Origin: JBFMAI01 sp040755725
GTDB lineage: Bacteria; Planctomycetota; Phycisphaerae; UBA1845; Fen-1342
DNA: 64,000 nucleotides
Direction of reading: 5' to 3'
NCBI GenBank assembly: GCA_040755725.1
Contig: JBFMAI010000027.1
Span: 124,001-188,000 of the forward strand
Both the position numbers and the translations under genes were made by a program. Below are positions 8,590 through 15,580 of the stretch, piece after piece. The notes under the pieces were generated by a model that did no database searches, was not told the origin of the DNA, and was given only the letters and a program-made list of their open reading frames with translations. The stretch's first letter is position 1; each line of letters opens with the position of its first letter.

Positions 8590-9963
8590 CTACGGCGCGG
8601 TCAGCAGGGCCACGAAGGGGTTGATATCGCCGAAGTTCGTGTGGCCGTCGCCGTTGATGTCGCCGGTGCGCAGGCTGCAATTCGGGAACGCGGCCTGGTA
8701 CGCCGCCGGGTTGGTCAACGCGAGCACAAACGGGTTGATGTCGCCAAAGTCGATCAACCCGTCGCAGTTGAGGTCGCCGGTGATGAAGCCGAACAGCCCG
8801 TCGATCAGCCAGATGTTGTCGGCGTTGGTGCCGCTGCACACGACGCCGACGCGGTTGGTCGCGCCGTAAACGGTGAGGTAGTTCGGCTGGTCGTCGACCT
8901 TGAAACGCGGCGCAAGTTGCTGCCCGGTCGCCACGTCAAACGTGTACACATAGTCGTCGGGGTAGATGACCGAGGTCGCCGCCGCCCGGCCGTCCGCCGT
9001 GAAAGCCACCGTCGCGCTGCCCTGGGGGGCCACGGTGCCGCCGAAGTTGGCGTTGGAAACCAGGCGGAGGTTGTAGGGGTTGCTGACATCGACGAAGGCC
9101 AGACCGCGCGACCACAGGCACGCCACGGTGCTGCCGTGGATGGCGATGTTGTCGCCGTAGAGCTGTGTGCCGAACGCCAGGCCGTCCGGGTCGAGCAGCG
9201 TGAGACTGATCACGTCGAACGAGTACAGAACGCGCTCGTTGGAGGACACGAAGCCGGTGCGCCCGTCCGCCGCGAAAACGATGTTGTCATTGGAGCCGAA
9301 GGTGCTGACGCCGGGCAGAGGGATGACGCCGGCCAGCGTCAGGTTCCGTGGGTCGCTGACATCAGCGACCATGATCCGGCCGTTGGTCGTATCGACCATG
9401 GCCAGCCGCGTGCCGGCCAGCGCGATGCGGTCGGGGTTGCCCGGCAGCGGCAAGCCGTCCGGATCCTCGAGCTTCATCGCCTGGATGTTGAACGAATACA
9501 GCGTATCGTTGGGATACGAGGCGACGTAGCCAACGTAGCCGTTGGCATCGACCTCGACGTTCTGGCCCTGGATGTTCACCGAGGGGCCGAAGTCGATCGC
9601 GCCCACCGCGACCAGGTTCCGCGGGTCGCCGATGTCCACGACATACACGCCCTGGGCCGGGAACCACCCCGGAATCACCAGCCGGTCGTTCGGGAACAGG
9701 TACGCATCGCTGGCCGTCCCGGGTGCCGGCAGCGGCAGGCCGTCCGGATCCAGCAGCGCGCCGGTCACCAGGGAGAACGACCAGAGCGTATCGTTGTCAA
9801 ACGAGGGTACGTAGCCCACCGTGCCGTCGATGGCAAACGACGTGTTCTGGTAAAACTGCGCGGGGTCCGGCGGATTGACCACGCGGGCCACTTGCGCCAG
9901 CGCGGCAGGCAGCGTGCCGACCGTCACAACCAAGACCACCACGGGCATCCATCTGCGTTGCAT
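8590..9963 (-). CDS. Secreted beta-propeller protein with double EF-hand-like C-terminal module
   Basis: 457 residues. AGGAGGTG sits 6 bases before ATG 9963. Residues 1-23 form a Sec signal peptide ending ALAQ. About 370 residues of repeats follow with recurring phrases such as 'VDIGDPRNLVAVGAI', 'VADVSDPRNLTLAGVI' and 'VDVSNPYNLRLVS': LVIVD-type propeller blades, each a candidate adhesion or sensing surface. The last 62 residues carry two Asp/Asn-rich calcium-loop-like motifs (DLNCDGLIDFGDINPF and DINGDGHTNFGDINPF) with Cys residues 29 positions apart. First of three adjacent minus-strand genes with this tail; ligand unknown. Confidence 0.88.
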   Translation of the reverse strand: MQRRWMPVVVLVVTVGTLPAALAQVARVVNPPDPAQFYQNTSFAIDGTVGYVPSFDNDTLWSFSLVTGALLDPDGLPLPAPGTASDAYLFPNDRLVIPGWFPAQGVYVVDIGDPRNLVAVGAIDFGPSVNIQGQNVEVDANGYVGYVASYPNDTLYSFNIQAMKLEDPDGLPLPGNPDRIALAGTRLAMVDTTNGRIMVADVSDPRNLTLAGVIPLPGVSTFGSNDNIVFAADGRTGFVSSNERVLYSFDVISLTLLDPDGLAFGTQLYGDNIAIHGSTVACLWSRGLAFVDVSNPYNLRLVSNANFGGTVAPQGSATVAFTADGRAAATSVIYPDDYVYTFDVATGQQLAPRFKVDDQPNYLTVYGATNRVGVVCSGTNADNIWLIDGLFGFITGDLNCDGLIDFGDINPFVLALTNPAAYQAAFPNCSLRTGDINGDGHTNFGDINPFVALLTAP

Positions 9964-10039
9964 CGTCGCACCTCCTCAGACTCTCCCCACCGCATTCCAT
10001 AGCGAGCACACGCCGCCCCCGCCGGCGTGACACCCGAGG

Positions 10040-11542
10040 CTACGGGCTGGTCAACAGCCGCACGAACGGGTTGATGTCGCCGAAGTTCACCAGCCCGTCG
10101 CCGTTGATGTCGCGGTTCGGCAGCGGGCAGTTGGGGTATTGCTGCTGGTAGCCGCCGGGGTTGGTCAGCGCGAGCACGAACGGATTGATGTCGCCGAAAT
10201 CGACCGCGTAGTCGCAGTTCACGTCACCCACCCCCTCGCACTCGTCGGGGATTCCGTTGTGGTTCACGTCGGTGCTGGTGCCCGCGAGGATGTCCTGCGC
10301 ATCGGGGACGCCATTGGCGTTGCAGTCGTAGCTCCGGATCCACTCGCCGAGGTACAGCATGGCGTTGAGGAACTGCTGGCAGATGGCGGGCATCGTGTTG
10401 TTTCGCACCTCGATGCCGAAGGCCCAGCGTCCGCCGATGGCATAGCTGTAATTGGTCGAACAGCCGGAGACGGGGTACGCGACCTCATAGATCGTGCCGA
10501 TGTCGTAGGTGCCGCCTCCCGCCGCCGCGATCCGGTCGCGCATCTGCCCGCCGAGTTGCAGATATGTGGCGTGCTCGGGGCAGTGGTCGGGGATGTGCCC
10601 CCAGACCCACATGATCCACGGGACGTAGCCGTGCAGGTCGACGTGGACGCGGATACCCGGCTCGGCCAGGATCAGATTGCGCAGGTGCTGGGTTTCCGGC
10701 TCGGAGAACGGGTACGGTCCGCCGGAGGGGTCCTGCCCAGCGCCGGGGCCGTCCCAGTTGCGGTTGAGGTCCACATTGTGCGCGTTGTAGCGGCGGTTGC
10801 GAACGTAGCCGTCGGGGTTCATGATCGGGAGCAGGACCCACTCGACGCGATCAACCAGGGCGGCGACCTGCGGGTTGGTCTGATAGTTGGTGAGCAGGTG
10901 GTTGGCGATGTACGCGACGATCGACGAAGTCGCGGACTCGTTGCCGTGCTCCGCACCGTGGTAGAAGACCGTCGGCTTGGCGTACCCGGGGCCGGTTAGG
11001 CGCAGGGCCCACAGCGGGCGGCCCTCGACCGACAGACCCAGGTTCACCATCGAGACCAGATCGGGATAGGTCGCGACGAGTTGCTGCATGAACTGGACGT
11101 GTTCGTCGTAGGTCCGCAAGGTGTCGAAGAAGCCCGCGACATCCGGGCCGCCGAAGGCGTCGTTCAGATACGCCTGGAGGTCCGGGACGACGACCGCGTA
11201 TTCCAGGCCGCTGAAGTCCAGCATGGGCAGCGCCGCGGGCGCCACGCGGACCTCGACCAGCCCCGGCTTGATGACGTCGGACCAGACCTCGAAATCGTCG
11301 CCGAGCGCTTGCAGACCGCGAACCGTGTCGATGTCCAGGGCGTCGCGGACGACGATGTGGACCACCTGGTGGCCGTCGAAGCCGGCGGGCGGAGCCGCCG
11401 CCGCCGGGGCCGCAAGCAGGCCCATCAGGACCCCGCACGCGAGGGCGGGGCCCAGCCGCCCAGCGCGGGCGTGGTGGGTTCTGTGAGCGATTCTGCGCGC
11501 CACGATGTCCAAGCCCATTCCAACCAGCGCGGTGCGATGCAT
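10040..11542 (-). CDS. Secreted M14 zinc carboxypeptidase with double EF-hand-like tail
   Basis: 500 residues. GGAGGAG precedes ATG 11542. The signal peptide (about 1-50, ending AAPAAAAP) is partly encoded by a 59-bp genomic repeat. A propeptide-like region (55-135) leads to the M14 catalytic domain: HGNE at 199-202 gives the zinc His and Glu, NPDGY and DLNRNW the substrate-binding residues, H304 in VDLHGY the third zinc ligand, and the Glu of GIEVRNN the general base. The last 62 residues are the FGDINPFV module shared with the neighbours. It should cleave C-terminal residues from peptides outside the cytoplasm; specificity is unknown. Confidence 0.95.
   Translation of the reverse strand: MHRTALVGMGLDIVARRIAHRTHHARAGRLGPALACGVLMGLLAAPAAAAPPAGFDGHQVVHIVVRDALDIDTVRGLQALGDDFEVWSDVIKPGLVEVRVAPAALPMLDFSGLEYAVVVPDLQAYLNDAFGGPDVAGFFDTLRTYDEHVQFMQQLVATYPDLVSMVNLGLSVEGRPLWALRLTGPGYAKPTVFYHGAEHGNESATSSIVAYIANHLLTNYQTNPQVAALVDRVEWVLLPIMNPDGYVRNRRYNAHNVDLNRNWDGPGAGQDPSGGPYPFSEPETQHLRNLILAEPGIRVHVDLHGYVPWIMWVWGHIPDHCPEHATYLQLGGQMRDRIAAAGGGTYDIGTIYEVAYPVSGCSTNYSYAIGGRWAFGIEVRNNTMPAICQQFLNAMLYLGEWIRSYDCNANGVPDAQDILAGTSTDVNHNGIPDECEGVGDVNCDYAVDFGDINPFVLALTNPGGYQQQYPNCPLPNRDINGDGLVNFGDINPFVRLLTSP
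11424..11482 (-). repeat. 59-bp palindromic repeat, copy inside the M14 signal-peptide region
   Basis: Read on the minus strand it begins AGAACCCACCACGC and ends GTGCGGGGTCCTGAT. It matches the copies at 31207, 37062, 54022 and 61477 in length and in both end sequences. Here it lies wholly inside codons about 21-40 of the carboxypeptidase gene. Confidence 0.75.
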
Positions 11543-11560
11543 GTCATCTCCTCCAGGCGG

Positions 11561-12481
11561 CTATGGGTTTGTCAGCAGCCGCACGAACGGATTGATGTCG
11601 CCAAAATTGACCACGCCGTCTTCGTTGATATCGCCATTGAGCGGCGGGCAGCCGGGGTAGGCGATCTGCCACGCGCCCGGGTTCGTCAACAGCAGGACGA
11701 ACGGGTTGATGTCGCCGAAATCCACCAGACCGTCGCAGTTGACGTCGCCCTTGCGGATCGCCGGCCCCCAAGGCCAGGGGTCTTTGGCCGCCTGGTATAC
11801 CTCGGCGGGAATCCCGGCGTTGGGCACCTGCAACCAGGCGATGACCTGCAAGTTCCCCTGGATCCACGCGGGATCCAGCGTGAAGCTGCGCTGGACGACC
11901 GTACACTGGCCGGGAACCAAATCAATGTCGATGGTCTCGGCCGCGGCGCGGAACGTGTTGCGCGAGTAGGTCGGCGACGCCGGGTAGTAATCCTCCACGA
12001 TGACCGCGTACGCCCGCAGCCGCAGGGGATTGGCGCTCGCCTCCAGGCAGCCGCGCAGCGTGGCCTGGTAGTCTTCGCCGGACACCTGCGCCATCTCGAC
12101 CGTCAGCGTGACGGGCGTGGGCACGGCTTGGCGCTGGATGAACTTGCTCTGGTAGGTGTTGATGGGCCAGGCGTCGAAGAGGCCGTCGTATGCGAACCAC
12201 GGCACGCCGTCGCCCCAGATGTTGTAGAAGAGACCCCGCGCCTCGCCCCAGGCAGTGGCGTAGGCGTCGCGCACGTGGTATTCGACGACCGCAAATGTAT
12301 TGGGGTATTGGTTGATGAGGCCGCTGACCACGGGACCCGCGGTGGCGCAGGTCCCTCAGCTCAGCATCGTGAAGTACTCGCCGAGGACCATTCGGTCGGC
12401 GGCGACCCCCGGGGCGGCGGCCAGCGACAGTGCCGCAATGGCGATGGACCACCCCCAAGTCGAACGGAAACACGCGGGCAT
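11561..12481 (-). CDS. Candidate selenoprotein: secreted thioredoxin-fold (Omp28-like) protein with EF-hand-like tail
   Basis: 306 residues if the in-frame TGA at 12356-12358 is read through. ATG 12481 has GGAAGGAG about 6 bases upstream and starts a clear signal peptide (to about residue 30, APGVAADR). The frame then reads GEYFTMLS-U42-GTC45-ATAGPVV: the TGA falls exactly where the first Cys of a thioredoxin-like CxxC belongs. Past it the same frame stays open for 256 more codons, with a cis-Pro-type loop (WGDGVPWFAYDG), a beta-sandwich-like part and the 62-residue FGDINPFV tail. I infer selenocysteine; nonsense mutation or sequencing error is possible. A hairpin follows the TGA directly. 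Confidence 0.7.
12321..12355 (-). promoter_or_regulatory. Possible bacterial SECIS-type hairpin just after the in-frame TGA
   Basis: Two alternative folds. Bases 1-24 after the TGA form a 10-bp stem (GGGACCUGCG with CGCGGGUCCC, one G-U pair, loop CCAC). Bases 23-35 can form a 4-bp stem (CCGU/GCGG) with loop GGUCA, at a distance and with a G-rich loop like known bacterial SECIS elements such as that of E. coli fdhF. The two are mutually exclusive. Any GC-rich stretch can fold, so this is suggestive only. Confidence 0.35.
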
Positions 12482-12642
12482 GGTTCTCTCCTTCCACCCG
12501 GGGAATCGGCCGACAACGGCAAAGTCCCGATCGTTCTCACCCGGCGTCAGCCGAAGCCGTGGGGTCACTTGATCGTACCGATTCGCCGGCCGCCCTGTCG
12601 AGGCCAAACCGGCGATTCGGACCTTGGCCCATCGTCCCCGGG

Positions 12643-12648
12643 TATAAT
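12643..12648 (+). promoter_or_regulatory. -10-like TATAAT
   Basis: A perfect TATAAT hexamer 89 bases before ATG 12737, in an otherwise GC-rich intergenic stretch between divergent genes. No good -35 box is seen at 16-18 bases, so only the -10 element is supported. Confidence 0.35.
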
Positions 12649-12736
12649 GAAACGGTTGGGGTGCGGCGCTTCGCGGCGACGCCGCGGTACGCCGTCATCC
12701 GGCGTTTGCCCCCCCCGACCGGTGCGAGGCGTGCCC

Positions 12737-13999
12737 ATGATGCGGAACCGGGGCGATCGCCGAATCAGGGCCTGGATTCCGAGGCTCGTCGGGCTGGTGG
12801 CGGCCTGCGCCGCGACCGGCTCGGCGGTGGCGCCCGCGGCGGCCGACGTCTTCCACCTGGAGGGCGGCGGGGCGGTGGAGGGCCAGTTGCTCTCGGCCGC
12901 CGACGGGCAGTACACGATTCGCACGACCGTCGGCGTCGTCCGCATTCCCATCTTGTCCGTCAAGCGCGTCGAGGTCGCGGACACCCCGTTCGAGGACTAT
13001 GACGCCCGCGTCCAACGGGCCGCGGACACCCCCGCGGACCAAGCGTCCCTGGCGGAATGGTGCGACGAGCAGGGTCTGCGGGCCGAAGCCCGCCGGCACT
13101 GGCAACGCGCCCTGGAACTCAACCCCGACTGCGCCCCCGCCCGCCGCGCCCTGGGTTATGTACGGGTGGGCGACCTGTGGGTCGATGGCCGCCGACGGGC
13201 CGCCGCCCCGCGCGACACCGCGGCCGCCAGCGCTCCCGCGGAAGATCCGGCCCGCGTCGCCCGCGTGATTCAGGCCCAATGGCGGCAGCGGATTCGCGCG
13301 ATCAAGCGCTCGTTCCTGGACAGCTCGACCCCGCGCTTGCTGGACGAGGGGCGTCTACGGATTCTCGAAATCCGTGACGCCCTGGCCATCCTGCCGCTAG
13401 CCGAGACACTCGGGGTCGGCAATCCACTGTGCCGGCAGGTGTTGGTCGCGGCCCTCGCCGCATTTCCCGACGACGAGGCGACCATGAACCTGGCGATCCT
13501 GGGGCTGCTGGACCCGGAGTTCGACGTCCGCGAGCAGGCCTTGCACGAAGTCGCCCGGCGCCGGGACCCGCGCGTCATCGCCCAATACCGCGATGCCCTG
13601 CGCACCGGCGACGACGTGCTGGTGGGCCGGGCGGCAGCGGCGCTCGGCTTCCTCGCCGCCGACGAAGCGATCCCCGACCTGATCGACGCCCTGACCGTGG
13701 CGCGTCACAAGTGGGTCGAAGTGCCCACCCGTCGCTGGGTCCAGTTCTGGCCGGCGCTGTTCACCGCGCCGATCATCATATGCTACGACGGCGTCACGCT
13801 CGCGTTCCACGAGCCGCGGGTCGGCGTTTGCCGCGGACCGGCCTGGGGACAGTGGGCGGTCGGCGCGAACCGCTGGGCCTACCGCCGCGTCACCGTTCGC
13901 CGCACGGAGGTCCTCGAAGCCCTCAAGCGCATCACCGGGCAGAACTTCGGGTTCGAGCGCGAGCGCTGGCAGCGATGGTACGCCGGCCGCGATTCCTGA
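12737..13999 (+). CDS. Secreted or periplasmic HEAT-like/TPR-like repeat protein
   Basis: 420 residues. The frame is open far upstream, but that part is antisense to the minus-strand genes; ATG 12737 starts a good signal sequence (basic MMRNRGDRRIRAW, hydrophobic to about residue 36, ending APAAADV). Next comes a small beta domain (VFHLEGGGAVEGQLLS), a helical segment with one TPR-like unit (HWQRALELNPDCAPARRALGY) and HEAT-like helices around 240-340 (for example DEATMNLAILGLLDPEFDVREQALHEVARR). The C-terminal part has several Trp residues. Probably a scaffold outside the cytoplasm; function unknown. Confidence 0.82.
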   Translation: MMRNRGDRRIRAWIPRLVGLVAACAATGSAVAPAAADVFHLEGGGAVEGQLLSAADGQYTIRTTVGVVRIPILSVKRVEVADTPFEDYDARVQRAADTPADQASLAEWCDEQGLRAEARRHWQRALELNPDCAPARRALGYVRVGDLWVDGRRRAAAPRDTAAASAPAEDPARVARVIQAQWRQRIRAIKRSFLDSSTPRLLDEGRLRILEIRDALAILPLAETLGVGNPLCRQVLVAALAAFPDDEATMNLAILGLLDPEFDVREQALHEVARRRDPRVIAQYRDALRTGDDVLVGRAAAALGFLAADEAIPDLIDALTVARHKWVEVPTRRWVQFWPALFTAPIIICYDGVTLAFHEPRVGVCRGPAWGQWAVGANRWAYRRVTVRRTEVLEALKRITGQNFGFERERWQRWYAGRDS

Positions 14000-14021
14000 A
14001 CAGCCGGCGGTCCGCACCGAC

Positions 14022-15233
14022 ATGACGCGGCCCGTCCCCGCGCCCATAATGCCGCCCATGCACGTGTGCCACGTGATCACGCGGCTGATCGTCGGTGGGG
14101 CGCAGGAGAACACGATCCTGACCTGCGAGGGGCTGCACCAGCGCGGCTACCGCGTGACGCTCGTCAGCGGCCCGACGCGCGGCCCGGAGGGCAGCTTGGT
14201 CGCGCGCGCGCGGCAGGGGGGGTACACCTTCATCGAGCTGCCCGAGCTGATTCGCGCCGTCAACCCGTGGATGGACTTCCGCGCCCGGCGCTACCTGGCG
14301 ATGGAGTTTCGCCGCCTGCGGCCCGACATTGTTCACACCCACAGCAGCAAGGCCGGCATCCTCGGCCGGCTGGCCGCGCACGACGCCCGCGTGCCCCTCG
14401 TCGTCCACACCATCCACGGCATGAGCTTCAATCGGACGCAAGCTTGGCTCGTTCGTCGCACGTACGCCGCCCTGGAATGGTGGGCCGCCCGCCGCTCGCA
14501 CGCGATCGTCACCGTGGCCGACGCCATGATCGACCAGAGCGTCGCCGCCGGCCTCTGCCCCCGACACAAGCTGCGAACGGTTTACTCCGGCATGGAGGTC
14601 GAGCAGTTCACGCCGAGTGCGGAGTACCGCCGCGCGACCCGCGGCGGCTGGGGCGCGAGCGACGACGACATCGTGGTGGGGACCTGTGCCCGCCTCTTTC
14701 GCCGCAAGGGCTACGAGCAGCTCATCCCGATCATGGCGGCCGCGGCGCGACGTGAACCGCGCCTGCGCTTCGTCTGGATCGGCGACGGGGCGCAGCGCGC
14801 CGAGTATGAAGCGGAACTCGCGCGGCTCGGCCTGGCCGAGCGGACCGTCCTGACGGGGTTGGTACCGCCGGTGGAGGTGCCCCGGCTGCTGGCCGGCTGC
14901 GACATTCTGGCGCACACGTCGCAATGGGAAGGGCTGCCGCGCGTCGTTGTGCAGGCGCTGTTGATGCAGGTTCCCGCCGTCGCGTTCAACATCGACGGGA
15001 CGCCGGAAGTTGTCGTCGACGGGCGTACCGGCCGGCTCGTGCCGCTTAATGACCTGGACGCATTCGTCGCCGCACTGTGTGAACTGGCCGCGGACGCCGA
15101 CGCTCGGCGACGACTGGGGCACGCGGGACGGGAACTATGTCTGGAGCGGTTCGACTGGCGGCGGATGGTGGACCAACTGGAGACTTTGTACGCCGAGCTG
15201 GCCGCGGGGGGCTCCAAGGGGGCCGCCCCGTAG
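14022..15233 (+). CDS. Glycosyltransferase family 4 (GT-B fold)
   Basis: 403 residues from ATG 14022; the conserved domain starts at MHVCHVITRLIVGGAQENT, so ATG 14049 or 14058 may be the true start, and no good ribosome site decides. The N-terminal acceptor half includes HTHSSKAGILGRLAA and VVHTIHGMSF. The C-terminal donor half has the GT4 pattern VGTCARLFRRKGYEQLIPIM and the nucleotide-sugar EX7E region: EGLPRVVVQALLMQVPAVAF. It transfers a sugar from an activated donor in the cytoplasm, probably for envelope glycans. Donor and acceptor are unknown; no linked polysaccharide cluster adjoins it. Confidence 0.92.
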   Translation: MTRPVPAPIMPPMHVCHVITRLIVGGAQENTILTCEGLHQRGYRVTLVSGPTRGPEGSLVARARQGGYTFIELPELIRAVNPWMDFRARRYLAMEFRRLRPDIVHTHSSKAGILGRLAAHDARVPLVVHTIHGMSFNRTQAWLVRRTYAALEWWAARRSHAIVTVADAMIDQSVAAGLCPRHKLRTVYSGMEVEQFTPSAEYRRATRGGWGASDDDIVVGTCARLFRRKGYEQLIPIMAAAARREPRLRFVWIGDGAQRAEYEAELARLGLAERTVLTGLVPPVEVPRLLAGCDILAHTSQWEGLPRVVVQALLMQVPAVAFNIDGTPEVVVDGRTGRLVPLNDLDAFVAALCELAADADARRRLGHAGRELCLERFDWRRMVDQLETLYAELAAGGSKGAAP

Positions 15234-15580
15234 CCGGCGGAGTGCCACGATGCCCGGGGCTCGCCGGAGGCCGTGCTGTGGCCTCCCTCCCTTTCAGGGA
15301 GGGGGTGGAGGAAGAGAAGAGGCTGGGACTCCCCTTCCTCTCAGGGAGGGGTTGGGGGAGGGCCGAGAACGTCGACGAAGACGTCGCTCTCAGTTCCGCG
15401 GCTCGCGCGCAGCCGCGCGCTGGGGATTCTCCGGCGGTGCGTCGTCGTCGACTCGGCGACCGGCTGCCGTGCCGAACCGTACGCCCCGACCCGGGTGCCT
15501 GCCCCATTGCGCCTCGGCCGGTTCCGGGGTATCCTCGCGTCCGACTGGCCCACGGAGGGTGGCCAGGGGAGTAGCTGGAC
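15234..15580. other. Intergenic region rich in short repeats
   Basis: No gene is supported in these 347 bases. The stretch 15281-15362 holds two copies of a C-rich/G-rich hairpin: CCTCCCT TTC AGGGAGG, and CCCCTTCCTCTCAGGGAGG with its flank. The segment near 15400 is mostly CG dinucleotide-rich low-complexity sequence. The AGGGGAG ribosome site of the next gene is at 15566-15572. Confidence 0.6.
15281..15362. repeat. Paired CCTCCCT...AGGGAGG hairpin repeats
   Basis: Two nearby copies of a purine/pyrimidine-strand-asymmetric inverted repeat, at about 15283-15306 and 15331-15352, separated by a GA-rich spacer (GGAGGAAGAGAAGAGGC). Typical of small intergenic repeat families; no coding capacity. 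Confidence 0.55.

Noticed and set aside
11081..12736. A 972-codon plus-strand open frame covering the carboxypeptidase and thioredoxin-fold genes
   Set aside because: Only the last 420 codons (from 12737) look like a protein; the earlier part is antisense to genes with clear signal peptides and domains.
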